A stretch of DNA of 64,000 nt, taken from contig CAJOFM010000015.1 in NCBI GenBank assembly GCA_905233915.1, positions 1 through 64,000 of the forward strand, written 5' to 3'. Made by a program: the position numbers and the translations under genes. The notes under the pieces are model-generated. The model was not told the DNA's origin. It worked only from the letters and a program-made list of their open reading frames with translations, and made no database searches. This document shows positions 25,845 to 34,855 of the stretch, one piece after another; within the stretch, counting starts at the first letter, position 1; every line of letters begins with the position of its first letter. The stretch comes from an uncultured Muribaculaceae bacterium (lineage in GTDB: Bacteria; Bacteroidota; Bacteroidia; Bacteroidales; Muribaculaceae).

Positions 25845-28800
25845 ATGTTGAGAACAGTTAAGTTAATGGCATTGGTGGCAATGTTCTTTGTGGCATTGTC
25901 GGCAAGTGCTCAGGTGACAACTTCGGCACTGTCGGGTGTTGTGACCGATGAAAATCATGAGGCGATGATTGGCGCCACGATTACTGCGTTGCATACGCCT
26001 TCGGGCACGAAGTACAACGCCGTGACCAACATGGATGGCCGTTACACCATCCAGGGTATGCGCCCCGGCGGTCCCTACACCGTTTCGGTAAGCTACGTCG
26101 GCTATGCTCCCCGTCAGATTGAAGGTGTGAATCTGCAACTGGCCGAGACCTTCAATTTGGATGTTGACATGAGTGTTGACGCCAACTCGCTGGGCGAGGT
26201 GATCGTTACCGCCATGGGCAGCAAGTTCCAGACCGAGAAGACCGGAGCTGCCACCAACATCACCACGGCTCAGATTGGCAATCTGCCCACCGTTACCCGC
26301 AGCCTGACGGACATTACCCGTCTGTCGCCCTACGGTGGTAACGGCATGAGCTTTGCCGGTACCGATGGCCGTACTGCCAACTTCACCGTTGACGGTGCCA
26401 ACTTCAACAACAACTTCGGTTTGAGTGACAACCTCCCCGGTGGTGGTAACCCCATCAGCATCGAGGCCATTCAGGAGTTGCAGGTGGTGATTTCGCCCTA
26501 CGACGTTCGTCAGACTAACTTCATCGGTGGTGGTGTGAACGCTATCACCAAGAGCGGTACCAACACCTTCCGCGGTAGCGCCTACATCTTCCACCGCAAC
26601 GAGAACATGCGTGGTGATGCAGTAGAGCGCACCCAGATTGGTCAGGCTCGCGAGAAGTTCAAAGTGACTACCTATGGTGCCGCCATTGGCGGCCCGATCA
26701 TCAAGGACAAGCTGTTCTTCTTTGTGAACGGTGAGATGACCAAGCAGCCGACCGTTGTGAACATGTGGCGTGCATCGGAGAACGGTGTCGCTGTTCCCGA
26801 CCAGTACATCTCACGCACCTCGCTCGCCGATCTGGCCCGCGTGAGTGACTTTGTAAGGAACAAATACGGTTATGAGACCGGTTCCTACACCAACTTCCCC
26901 GCCGACGAGAACAACTACAAGCTGCTGGCCCGCCTGGACTGGAACATTACGCAGAACCATCACCTGGCCCTGCGCTACAACTACACCAAGAACCGCTACT
27001 GGAGCAATCCCAACGCCTCGTCGATGGACGGCGGCACGCGCATGGCCAACGGCCGTGTATCGCAGAAGTCCTTCTCGTTTGCCAACTCGATGTATGGCAT
27101 GGACAACCTGGTACACTCATTCTCGTTTGACCTGAACAGCCGCCTGACCGACAACCTGTCGAACCAGTTCCTGGCTACCCTCTCCAAGCTGGATGACGTG
27201 CGCACGACCAACTCCAGTGAGTTCCCCTTCATCGACATCACGATGCTCGACGCCGAGGGTAACCGCGACAACTACATGGCCCTGGGCTATGAGCTGTTCA
27301 CCTGGAACAACGCCGTTCACAACACCATCTGGAACCTGCGTGACGATGTGACCTGGTACTATGGTAACCACAAGATCATGGGAGGTCTGAGCTTTGAGCA
27401 TCAGATGGCCGACAACCAGTACATGCGCAACGGTACCGGTTACTACCGCTATAACAGCGTTGACGACTTTATCAACGGAGCTGCCCCCGAGGTTGTTTGC
27501 TTGACCTACGGTTACGGTAGCGAGACCAAGCCTGCTGCCCGCGTGCAGTTCAACAAGGCCGGCATCTATGCCCAGGACGAGTGGAACATCACCCGCAACT
27601 TCAAGCTGACCTATGGTCTGCGTTTCGACGGTCTGTTCTTCAATAATGGTGACCTGATCACCAACAACGCTATTCTGGCGCTGAACTATTATGACAATGA
27701 TGGCAATGTTCGCCACATCGACACCGGCAAGTGGCCGAACAGCAACCTGATCATCCAGCCTCGTGTAGGTTTCAGCTGGGACGTATTTGGCAACAAGGTG
27801 CTCAAGCTGCGCGGCGGTTCGGGTCTGTTCTCAGGCCGTCTGCCCCTGGTATTCTTCACCAACATGCCCACCAACGGCGGTCTGGTTCAGTATCAGGCTC
27901 AGCTCAACGGCAACACCAAGATTGGAGGTCTTGACAGTGATGGTAACTATGTTGCCAACAAGGGCTTTGAGAATTACACCGGAGCCTATACTACCGACTC
28001 CAAGGGCAACCGTTACATTGACATGAGCCAGTTTGCCGGCGGTCTGGTTACCGAGAATGGCCAGGCATCGGTTAATGCACTGCGCAACAAGCTCATCTCC
28101 ATGGGTTATCCCGAGAACGTGACATCAGACATGGGTACTGTCCCCTCGGCCGTCAATGGCGTGGATCCCAAGTTCAAGATGCCGATGGTGTGGAAGACCT
28201 CGTTGGCCGTTGACTACTCGCTGCCCGTTTCGTTCCCCTTCAGCGTGACTGTCGAGGGTATCTTCAACAAGAACATCAATGCCGCCAGCATCAGCGACTG
28301 GGCTATCCCCAGTGTAGCCGGTTTTGCCCGCTTCAACGGTGCTGACAACCGTCCCATGTATCCTGCCGGTTTCCGCACGGGTACCAAGGCCTTCATGCTG
28401 GAGAACACCAGCCGTGGTTATGGTTGGATTGCCAACATTACCTTGAATGCTGATCCCACCGACTGGTTGAGCCTGATGGCTGCTTACACCCACACCGTAC
28501 AGAAGGAAGTGACCGGTATGCCCGGTAGCGCTGCCGAGCCCACCATCGAGGGTCCCAACAACATCAAGCTGCACAACTCGCAGTATGTAACTCCTGACCG
28601 TTTCGTCCTCTCGGCAACCGGTCACGACCGCAGCGGTAACCACTATGGCCTGATCTATGAGGCTTGGCGCGGTGGTTACAACTACTCTTACATGATGGCC
28701 AACGACATGAACGGCGACGGTTACAACTACGATGCACTGTACATCCCCACTGACGAGCAGGTTGCCAAGGGCGACTTCCGCTTCGTGAGCGAGGGTGACA

Positions 28801-29207
28801 AGACCCGTTTCATGGACTATGTACACGCCAATAACTACTTGAAGAATCATCAGGGCGAATATGCCGAGGCTTACAGCCTGTACAATCCTTGGGTACATCG
28901 CATCGACCTGAGCTACAAGCATGACTTCTCGTTCAACGTTTGTGGTGCTAAGCACACCCTGCAGTTGCTCCTCGACGTGAAGAACGTGATGAACCTGTTC
29001 AACTCGAGCTGGGGCGTTAGCAAGTATCTCAACCCCGAGATTGGTAGTGATCCCCGCATCCTGAAGTATGAGGGCATTGATGCCTATGGTTATCCCACCT
29101 TCTCGACTCCCAAGTCGATTGACGGTAACACCAAGACCTTTGTTCCCAACAAGGCCATCGGTCAGTGCTGGAACGCATCTATCGGTATTAAGTACATCTT
29201 TAACTAA
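25845..29207 (+). CDS. TonB-dependent outer-membrane receptor (Oar-like)
   Basis: A 1120-residue outer-membrane protein: signal peptide (1-22), carboxypeptidase-regulatory-like domain (~27-112; LSGVVTDENHEAMIGATI, NMDGRYTIQGM), plug (~118-235; GEVIVTAMGSKFQTEKTG, TVDGANFNNNFGLS, SGTNTFRGSAY) and a 22-strand barrel to the C-terminus (KYIFN). It is closer to Oar-type receptors than to SusC: the SusC TonB-box spacing and a SusD partner are missing. It probably imports a large or scarce ligand using TonB energy. It is followed after 20 bases by a BACON/OB-fold lipoprotein, likely its partner, and preceded by a structured leader. Confidence 0.88.
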   Translation: MLRTVKLMALVAMFFVALSASAQVTTSALSGVVTDENHEAMIGATITALHTPSGTKYNAVTNMDGRYTIQGMRPGGPYTVSVSYVGYAPRQIEGVNLQLAETFNLDVDMSVDANSLGEVIVTAMGSKFQTEKTGAATNITTAQIGNLPTVTRSLTDITRLSPYGGNGMSFAGTDGRTANFTVDGANFNNNFGLSDNLPGGGNPISIEAIQELQVVISPYDVRQTNFIGGGVNAITKSGTNTFRGSAYIFHRNENMRGDAVERTQIGQAREKFKVTTYGAAIGGPIIKDKLFFFVNGEMTKQPTVVNMWRASENGVAVPDQYISRTSLADLARVSDFVRNKYGYETGSYTNFPADENNYKLLARLDWNITQNHHLALRYNYTKNRYWSNPNASSMDGGTRMANGRVSQKSFSFANSMYGMDNLVHSFSFDLNSRLTDNLSNQFLATLSKLDDVRTTNSSEFPFIDITMLDAEGNRDNYMALGYELFTWNNAVHNTIWNLRDDVTWYYGNHKIMGGLSFEHQMADNQYMRNGTGYYRYNSVDDFINGAAPEVVCLTYGYGSETKPAARVQFNKAGIYAQDEWNITRNFKLTYGLRFDGLFFNNGDLITNNAILALNYYDNDGNVRHIDTGKWPNSNLIIQPRVGFSWDVFGNKVLKLRGGSGLFSGRLPLVFFTNMPTNGGLVQYQAQLNGNTKIGGLDSDGNYVANKGFENYTGAYTTDSKGNRYIDMSQFAGGLVTENGQASVNALRNKLISMGYPENVTSDMGTVPSAVNGVDPKFKMPMVWKTSLAVDYSLPVSFPFSVTVEGIFNKNINAASISDWAIPSVAGFARFNGADNRPMYPAGFRTGTKAFMLENTSRGYGWIANITLNADPTDWLSLMAAYTHTVQKEVTGMPGSAAEPTIEGPNNIKLHNSQYVTPDRFVLSATGHDRSGNHYGLIYEAWRGGYNYSYMMANDMNGDGYNYDALYIPTDEQVAKGDFRFVSEGDKTRFMDYVHANNYLKNHQGEYAEAYSLYNPWVHRIDLSYKHDFSFNVCGAKHTLQLLLDVKNVMNLFNSSWGVSKYLNPEIGSDPRILKYEGIDAYGYPTFSTPKSIDGNTKTFVPNKAIGQCWNASIGIKYIFN

Positions 29208-29227
29208 TTTAAGATACAGACAACACT

Positions 29228-30742
29228 ATGAAACTCAGATATTTTATTTCGTTTTTTGCACTGATTGCCCTGTTGTCGAGCTGCTCTGATGAAGAGACAA
29301 TGACCTTGCTCGATGAGCTCAAGGTGTCGTCATCCTATGTGGGCATCGATGTCAATGGCGGTTCCAACAATATCATTCTGAACGCCAACGGCGCCTGGAC
29401 TTTTGACCAGGATGAGATTCCCGAGTGGCTTACCGTAAGCCCCATGTCGGGTGGCGCAGGTGAGTATGGTATAACCTTCACCGCTCCCGCCGCTCCTGAC
29501 GGCCGCACCGCTGTCCTGCACGTTGAGTGCGACGGCAAGCAGCAGACCATCAACGTGATCCAAGGTCTCGCAGTAGTCAGTGAGGCTACCTGTGCCGAGG
29601 TTAATGCTGGTCCCGAAAGCAAGACCTATCGCGTCACCGGTACCGTGGACAGGATCATCAATACCACCTACGGCAACTGGTACCTGCGTGACGAGACCGG
29701 TGAGGTTTACATCTATGGTACGCTGGACGCCAAGGGTCAGACCAAGAACTTCCTGAGCCTGGGCCTTGAGGTGGGTGACATTGTTACCGTCGAGGGTCCC
29801 AAGACCGTGTATAACGGTACTGTAGAGTTGGTTGACGTGACTGTTGTCAAGATTCAGAAGTCGCTGGTTAAGGTCGAGGGTTATGATCCCGAGGATGCCA
29901 CTATCCCCGTTGAGGGTGGTAACGTGACCGTTAACCTGAGCTGCAAGACCAACAACGGCATCTCGGTTGAGATTCCCGACGAGGCCAAGGATTGGCTGGG
30001 TATTGTGTCGGTTTCTGGTGGCGCTGAGCCCACAGTAACCTTCCATGCCAATGCTAACCCTGGTGGCGACCGCAGCGCAAATGTAGTCTTCAAGACCACC
30101 GACGACAAGGGTCAGGAGTACACCGCCAGCGCAACCATCAACCAAAAGGGCGCTATCGTTGCCGCTACCGTAGCCGAGTTCCTTGAGGCTCCCGTGGGTG
30201 ACACCCAGTATCGCCTGAATGGTATCGTGGTAGGTCTGTATCGCGAGAATCAGGGCTTCTACCTGCGTGACTACACTGGTGAGACTTTGATTTACAGGCC
30301 CGAGGGCTTCACCGGCACCGAGGTTAAGGTGGGTGACGTTGTCACCGTTGTCGGCAAGCGCGGCGCTTACAAGGATTCTCCCCAAATGGTATCGGGTATG
30401 ATCGAGGAAATCAATTACACGGCAAAGGCCATCAGCATCGCTGAGTTCCGCAACCTGCCTGATGACAAGGAGGCTTACTACCTCATCTCGGGTGAGATTG
30501 TAACCGCTACCGAGGAAGGCTCAAAGAACGATATTGAGCAGTATGGTAACTTCAACCTGAAGGATGAGACCGGTGAGGTTTACATCTACGGTGTCTATAC
30601 CGGTTGGGGTGGCCAGAAGGGCCACTTTGGTGAGCTTGGTCTCACCTGGGGTGACCAGATCACCATCATCGCTTACAAGACCACTTACAAGGGCCTTGTT
30701 GAGGGTGTAGGTTACTACATCTCGCACGAGAAAGCTGAGTGA
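29228..30742 (+). CDS. BACON and OB-fold lipoprotein, partner of the TonB receptor
   Basis: A 504-residue lipoprotein (LSSC, Cys19) with acidic residues after the Cys, suggesting surface exposure. Order: BACON-type Ig-like domain (~30-118; GAWTFDQDEIPEWLTVSP), OB-fold (~130-215; YGNWYLRDETGEVYIYG, LGLEVGDIVTVEGPK), second BACON-like domain (~218-320), and two further OB-fold units (~325-405 and ~415-504; the last repeats FNLKDETGEVYIYG). These are DUF5689-like OB-folds found on Bacteroidota surface proteins, usually linked to ligand binding or secreted nucleases. No catalytic residues are evident. The gene overlaps in context with the receptor upstream, so capture of its ligand is a fair inference. 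Confidence 0.75.
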   Translation: MKLRYFISFFALIALLSSCSDEETMTLLDELKVSSSYVGIDVNGGSNNIILNANGAWTFDQDEIPEWLTVSPMSGGAGEYGITFTAPAAPDGRTAVLHVECDGKQQTINVIQGLAVVSEATCAEVNAGPESKTYRVTGTVDRIINTTYGNWYLRDETGEVYIYGTLDAKGQTKNFLSLGLEVGDIVTVEGPKTVYNGTVELVDVTVVKIQKSLVKVEGYDPEDATIPVEGGNVTVNLSCKTNNGISVEIPDEAKDWLGIVSVSGGAEPTVTFHANANPGGDRSANVVFKTTDDKGQEYTASATINQKGAIVAATVAEFLEAPVGDTQYRLNGIVVGLYRENQGFYLRDYTGETLIYRPEGFTGTEVKVGDVVTVVGKRGAYKDSPQMVSGMIEEINYTAKAISIAEFRNLPDDKEAYYLISGEIVTATEEGSKNDIEQYGNFNLKDETGEVYIYGVYTGWGGQKGHFGELGLTWGDQITIIAYKTTYKGLVEGVGYYISHEKAE

Positions 30743-30763
30743 TACTGTAACTGAATTATAATG

Positions 30764-30799
30764 AGAGGGCATCCGCCAAATGCGGGTGTCCTCTTTTTC
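30764..30799 (+). terminator. Terminator after the BACON/OB lipoprotein
   Basis: A 13-bp stem with two G-T pairs (AGAGGGCATCCGC with GCGGGTGTCCTCT), loop CAAAT, followed by TTTTTCTT. Confidence 0.85.
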
Positions 30800-30810
30800 T
30801 TGTCATGATA

Positions 30811-30842
30811 TTTGGCGCTCAATGAGTTTTTCTTTACCTTTG
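30811..30842 (+). promoter_or_regulatory. Promoter of the phosphodiesterase gene
   Basis: TTTG (30811-30814), 20 bases, TACCTTTG (30835-30842), 26 bases before ATG 30869. Confidence 0.75.
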
Positions 30843-30868
30843 TGACATCATTATAAAGCATTTGGATT

Positions 30869-32071
30869 ATGGTTAGACGTCAGTTTTTTATTCTGCTTCT
30901 CTTGTCGCTGGTGGGATTGTGTTCCCAAGCTGCAGGACGTGACAATTACACGGTAATCATTTCGCTCGATGGACTGCGTTGGGATTATCTTGATACCTAT
31001 GACGTGCCGTTCATGAATCAGCTGGCACGTGAGGGCGTCAAGGCTGTGATGCAGCCGTCGTTCCCTAGCAAGACGTTCCCTAACCATTATACTCTTGCGA
31101 CGGGTCTCACGCCCGACCATCATGGAATTATCGCTAACATATTTTGGGATCGCGAGAAGGGTGTGGAGTTCTCGTTGAAGAATAATGTAACCCGTGCCGA
31201 CGGCAAGTATTATGGCGGCGACCCCGTGTGGCTCACGGCCAAGCATCAAGGGGTGAAAACGGCTACCGTCTTCTGGGTGGGCAGTGATGTCGCAGTCAAT
31301 GGCGAGCATCCTACCTATTGGCGTGATTATCAGACCGAGCAGTTGGACTTTGAGGGTCGTGTGGATGAGGTGATTCGCTTGCTGAGTATGCCTGAGCAGG
31401 ATCGTCCCCACTTGGTGATGGCCTATTTTGAGGAACCTGACCGCAGTGGCCACAATTATGGCCCCATGAACCGCCTCACGCGTCGCGCCCTGGAGGAAGT
31501 TGACCGCCTGCTGAGCATGATGTGGACCCGCATTCAAATGTTGCCCATCGCCGACAAGGTGAACCTTATTATCACTGGTGACCACGGCATGACTAGCGTG
31601 GATCCCAAGCGCTTTGTCGATATTGATGACGTCTTGCCCCAGCGTTGGTATGAGCGTTTCTGCAACGATTATCCCACGCTTATCTATGCCAGTGCGCCGC
31701 AGTACATCGATTCTATCTGCAACGCCTTGCAGGGCGTTGACCACATCCGTGCATGGAAAAAGGCTGACATTCCTGCCTATCTTGGATACGGCACCAATAA
31801 AAACATGGGTGATGTGGTAGTGCTGCCTGATGTAGGTTGGCTCTTTGCCGATAAACCCTCACAAAAACAACGGGGTAGCCACGGCTTTGACCACACGGCC
31901 GCCGACATGCAGGTGGGCTTCCGTGCCATCGGGCCTGATTTCAAGGTAGGCTATACCAAGGTGGACCGTTTCCGCAACGTGTGTGTTTATCCGCTGCTGT
32001 GTTACCTCTTGGGCGTGACGCCGTCGCCTAACGACGGTAACCTCGATGAGGTGGCCGACATGCTGCGATAA
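30869..32071 (+). CDS. Ectonucleotide pyrophosphatase/phosphodiesterase (NPP family)
   Basis: A 400-residue exported enzyme of the alkaline phosphatase superfamily with a signal peptide (cleavage near SQAAG, residue ~23). Metal and catalytic sites are visible: SLDGLRWDY (metal Asp), PSFPSKTFPNHYTLATGL (Thr nucleophile), EEPDRSGHNYGP (Asp and His ligands), TGDHGM (Asp and His), and SHGFDH (last His). NPP enzymes split phosphodiester or pyrophosphate bonds in nucleotides or lipids. It probably works in the periplasm on external nucleotides. The downstream ATP-grasp gene starts 26 bases later and may be co-transcribed. Confidence 0.88.
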   Translation: MVRRQFFILLLLSLVGLCSQAAGRDNYTVIISLDGLRWDYLDTYDVPFMNQLAREGVKAVMQPSFPSKTFPNHYTLATGLTPDHHGIIANIFWDREKGVEFSLKNNVTRADGKYYGGDPVWLTAKHQGVKTATVFWVGSDVAVNGEHPTYWRDYQTEQLDFEGRVDEVIRLLSMPEQDRPHLVMAYFEEPDRSGHNYGPMNRLTRRALEEVDRLLSMMWTRIQMLPIADKVNLIITGDHGMTSVDPKRFVDIDDVLPQRWYERFCNDYPTLIYASAPQYIDSICNALQGVDHIRAWKKADIPAYLGYGTNKNMGDVVVLPDVGWLFADKPSQKQRGSHGFDHTAADMQVGFRAIGPDFKVGYTKVDRFRNVCVYPLLCYLLGVTPSPNDGNLDEVADMLR

Positions 32072-32097
32072 TAACCAGAATAACCAAGACACAAGCT

Positions 32098-33081
32098 ATG
32101 AGACTCAAGACCGTTGTCAGATATTTCAAGAGGATTAATCGTGAGGTGACCAAGTTGTCTAAGCAGACAGGTTATAACCGCTTTTACCACCTGTGGGATT
32201 ACCTGACGGCTTTCGTGCGGCATGGGGCTCACATCGACCAGTATATCGCTGGCCGATTCTGGCAATATAGCAACCCGATGCGCGGCAAGTGTCTCACTCA
32301 CTATCGCCGCGTGGCTCTTGAGGAGAAGTACAATAATCCGGCGGATTTCCATTATTTCAAGAATAAGCCCGAATTTAACCGTTTTTTTGCAGACTACGTG
32401 CGCCGCGGCTGGCTGTGGATCAAGGAATCCTCGTTTGAGGATTTCAAGGCTTTTCTGACACAATACAAGTCGGTGATTGTGAAGCCGATGGATGGCAAGC
32501 AGGGTGATGGTATCCGCAAATTGAATTATGATAATCAAGACGACACGGCATTGCGCGGCTTGTTTGATTCGCTCGTGGATGAAAATGTCATTGTCGAGGA
32601 GCTGATTGTTCAGCATCCCGATATGGTATTCGGCAACAAATCGGTCAACACGATTAGGGTGCTCACAGCCTGCCGTCCCGATGGTGAGGCCCGCATCATG
32701 AAGGCGTTCCTACGGGCCGGGGTGGGGGATACATTGGTAGACAACACCGCCACTGGCGGCTACTATTATGAGGTCGATCTTGAAACTGGCATAGTTTCGT
32801 CGGCGGGTATATCCAAGGACGGTGACCTGGTTTTCATCCATCCAGGCTCCGACATCGTGATGTTGGGTTTCAAGGTGCCCCTGTGGGATGAGGTCGTCAA
32901 GATGTGTCTGGATGCAGCAAGGCGGATGCCCCGAGTCGCCCTTGTGGGTTGGGACGTCGCTATTTCTCAGGATCATGTGCAGTTGGTTGAGGGAAATAAC
33001 AGTGCCGATTACATTGGCTATGAATTTGTGGGCAGCAACGGCTATTACGAGAAGATAAAAACCTTTATGGAGGAAAAGTAA
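32098..33081 (+). CDS. Sugar-transfer-associated ATP-grasp protein
   Basis: A 327-residue cytosolic protein. Residues ~100-320 match the ATP-grasp domain associated with sugar transfer: VIVKPMDGKQGDGI (nucleotide-binding lysine and glycine loop), NVIVEELIVQHPDM, NTIRVLTACRPDGE, and GWDVAISQDHVQLVEGNN, the last supplying metal-binding acidic and Asn residues. These proteins are linked with capsule or cell-surface glycan assembly and may ligate an amino or carboxyl group to a sugar; the substrate is not known. The helical N-terminus (~1-95) is typical of the family. Confidence 0.75.
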   Translation: MRLKTVVRYFKRINREVTKLSKQTGYNRFYHLWDYLTAFVRHGAHIDQYIAGRFWQYSNPMRGKCLTHYRRVALEEKYNNPADFHYFKNKPEFNRFFADYVRRGWLWIKESSFEDFKAFLTQYKSVIVKPMDGKQGDGIRKLNYDNQDDTALRGLFDSLVDENVIVEELIVQHPDMVFGNKSVNTIRVLTACRPDGEARIMKAFLRAGVGDTLVDNTATGGYYYEVDLETGIVSSAGISKDGDLVFIHPGSDIVMLGFKVPLWDEVVKMCLDAARRMPRVALVGWDVAISQDHVQLVEGNNSADYIGYEFVGSNGYYEKIKTFMEEK

Positions 33082-33088
33082 GGGTACA

Positions 33089-33194
33089 AAAAAAAGGGCA
33101 AGTGAGCTACAGCGCGCCGCTACAACCTCGTTACCCTTGCTTCGGTCAAGACCTGGGGGATTGGGAGGGAGCTGGCCGTGTAGGACTTACCCGG
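33089..33194 (-). ncRNA. ffs: Signal recognition particle RNA, small bacterial type (4.5S)
   Basis: Read on the minus strand, the RNA begins GGGTAAGT and ends ACTTGCCC, which pair, then TTTTTTTT. The apical core reads CCAGGTCTTGACCGAAGCAA, which is the SRP domain IV with its Ffh-binding GAAGCA loop. A second helix uses CCTACA with TGTAG. Together with Ffh it directs membrane proteins to the translocon. Length is about 97 bases before the U-tail. A promoter lies directly upstream. The rest of the gap to 33457 holds only AT-rich sequence and the next promoter. Confidence 0.9.
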
Positions 33195-33197
33195 CTG

Positions 33198-33227
33198 CAA
33201 AGGTACTGCTTTTTCCTAAACTACCAA
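33198..33227 (-). promoter_or_regulatory. Promoter of ffs
   Basis: On the minus strand GTTG (TTG at 33227-33225), 19 bases, TACCTTTG (33205-33198), ending 4-6 bases before the 5' end of the RNA. Confidence 0.75.
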
Positions 33228-33387
33228 CCTTTTTCAAGAAATTATTTTATTATTGTCTTTTAAGTGGCTAATTACTAGTTACTTGTTATTTTGTTAAAAA
33301 GACTGGCTTATAGATAATCGGGCATTGCTGCCTGCTAAGTGTTGTGTCGTTAAATAATGATGCAAATTCAGTTATTTTTTTAGAATA

Positions 33388-33419
33388 TTTGTTCAATTTG
33401 ATAAAAATCATTAGTTTTG
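33388..33419 (+). promoter_or_regulatory. Promoter of the small BspA-like gene
   Basis: TTTG (33388-33391), 20 bases, TAGTTTTG (33412-33419), 38 bases before ATG 33458. Confidence 0.75.
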
Positions 33420-33457
33420 TGGTCGCAATAATAACATTCTAACAAAAATAAACTGAA

Positions 33458-34102
33458 ATGACTATGAAACATCTGATGAAGACTTCCTTATTGCTGTTGG
33501 CATTTTGCTTGCCCCTGAGTGCTATAGCCTATGACTTTAAAGTGGATGGTGTTTGCTACATGACCGACTTGTGGGGCGACTATGCTATGGTCTGTGATCA
33601 GGGCGAAGACGGAGGGCATTACAGTGGCAACGTGACGATACCTGCTACTGTCACCAATGAGGATACGACCTATCCCGTTACCAGAATCAATGCTTATGCC
33701 TTCAGCAATTGCGCAGAACTAACTGGTGTGACCATACCTGGCTCGGTGACTGAAATCAATGACCATTCGTTTGAGAATTGCACAGGGCTGTTGGCAGTGG
33801 AATTGCCTGAAAAGCTTATTGTAATAGATGCGGCTGCTTTTGAGGGCTGCACAGCATTTACTCGGATCGACATCCCCGCCAGTGTCGCCAAAATAGGAAT
33901 CTGGGCTTTCCAGAACTGCACTAACCTCACCGACGTGTATAGCCACATTGCTGACCCGTCGCAGGTGGATTTCGGCTTCAATTCCTTTGCTCTTGAAGAT
34001 GAGAATTACTCGCCGCGCACGCTGCATGTGCCTGCTGGCACCATTGGAGCCTATAAGGAGGCAGGATGGGATAGTTATTTCGGCAAAATCGTCGAGATGT
34101 AA
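33458..34102 (+). CDS. Small BspA-like leucine-rich repeat protein
   Basis: A 214-residue exported protein. A signal peptide (~1-24, ending LSAIAYDF) is followed by about four LRR_5 units (AFSNCAELTGVTIPGSVTEI, SFENCTGLLAVELPEKL, and so on) and a terminal module RTLHVPAGTIGAYK..YFGKIVEM. The same start (DFKVDG) and end module occur in the large protein at 20966-24484. It stops exactly at the module boundary, so it has no Ig, cohesin or T9SS tail; how it would leave the periplasm is unclear. Translation may also start at the second Met (33464). Confidence 0.8.
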   Translation: MTMKHLMKTSLLLLAFCLPLSAIAYDFKVDGVCYMTDLWGDYAMVCDQGEDGGHYSGNVTIPATVTNEDTTYPVTRINAYAFSNCAELTGVTIPGSVTEINDHSFENCTGLLAVELPEKLIVIDAAAFEGCTAFTRIDIPASVAKIGIWAFQNCTNLTDVYSHIADPSQVDFGFNSFALEDENYSPRTLHVPAGTIGAYKEAGWDSYFGKIVEM

Positions 34103-34165
34103 CCTCCATCTTCTCTCATAAAACCACCCATCCAGATGCCAACGCATCGTGGGCTGCGATAACTT

Positions 34166-34206
34166 GGATTTCTGGTGAAAAAAACAGCCTTTTTCACCAG
34201 AAATCC
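34166..34206. repeat. 17-bp perfect inverted repeat beside a -7 box
   Basis: GGATTTCTGGTGAAAAA and its exact complement flank a 7-base loop. The right arm ends one base before TATCTTTG (34208-34215). There is no T-run after the stem, so it is a poor terminator for the gene ending at 34102; it occupies the -33 region of the next gene. Confidence 0.85.
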
Positions 34207-34207
34207 T

Positions 34208-34215
34208 TATCTTTG
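34208..34215 (+). promoter_or_regulatory. -7 box of the gene at 34315
   Basis: TATCTTTG with no TTTG at the -33 position, which falls inside the inverted repeat 34166-34206. The predicted leader is about 95 bases. Confidence 0.5.
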
Positions 34216-34314
34216 CACATCCAACCTCACTGCTGCCTTGCAAAAATTGTCGGCAGCAATGATAATCGGTTTGGTGTATCTATGTCAACGGTTTTTGAAA
34301 ATTAATTGATACTT

Positions 34315-34842
34315 ATGGAGGATTTTGCGACGATATTGCTTACCGACTTGCATCGTTATCTTGTACAGCGAGATGCTGTGGATGAGCGACTGCCTGAGTG
34401 TCCCGATGTGGAGGGTAAATGGCCCACTATTGCCGAAGCCTATCTGCCCGACGGGGCGCGTGAGTTTGCCAATTACCCTGTGGCATCGTTGGGGTGGATG
34501 ATGTTCATCGCCATGGCTGTTGCCAAATTCTGGGATGAGGATTGGGTAAAATATGACCAGATTGAGGACCTGTACCTCTACCTGCGTGACAAGCGGGGCT
34601 TTGATAACCTTGACGAATATATCCTCGACGAGGTGCTTGACTTGCACGGTGATGACGCCGAAGCGATGCAGAACCTTGTGGGTGACTGTGCCGAGCGAGC
34701 CAAGCGGGCACTGTTCAAGCGGGATATCGAGCCTGGCACTGTCGAGGCTTTCAAGGGCTATGTTGCTTGTCTGCAGTGCATGTATCAGCTGGGCATGGCA
34801 GTGCAGCTTAAAGTCATGGGGTATCACATGACTAAACTTTAG
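34315..34842 (+). CDS. Conserved hypothetical protein
   Basis: A 175-residue soluble, acidic, mainly helical protein that I do not recognise. The start ATGGAGGATTTT at 34315 is preferred over an ATG three codons earlier. No signal peptide or membrane segment. A GWMMFIAMAVAKFWDEDW block and a CLQCMYQLGMAVQLKVMGYH C-terminus stand out. It lies 13 bases before the methyltransferase gene, so the two are probably co-expressed; whether they share a task is unknown. Confidence 0.65.
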   Translation: MEDFATILLTDLHRYLVQRDAVDERLPECPDVEGKWPTIAEAYLPDGAREFANYPVASLGWMMFIAMAVAKFWDEDWVKYDQIEDLYLYLRDKRGFDNLDEYILDEVLDLHGDDAEAMQNLVGDCAERAKRALFKRDIEPGTVEAFKGYVACLQCMYQLGMAVQLKVMGYHMTKL

Positions 34843-34855
34843 TATTATAGTAAAC

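Noticed and set aside
34166-34206. Inverted repeat as a plain intrinsic terminator of 33458-34102
   Set aside because: The T-run is inside the stem and not after it, and the next bases form a -7 box. It is listed as a repeat with a possible regulatory role.
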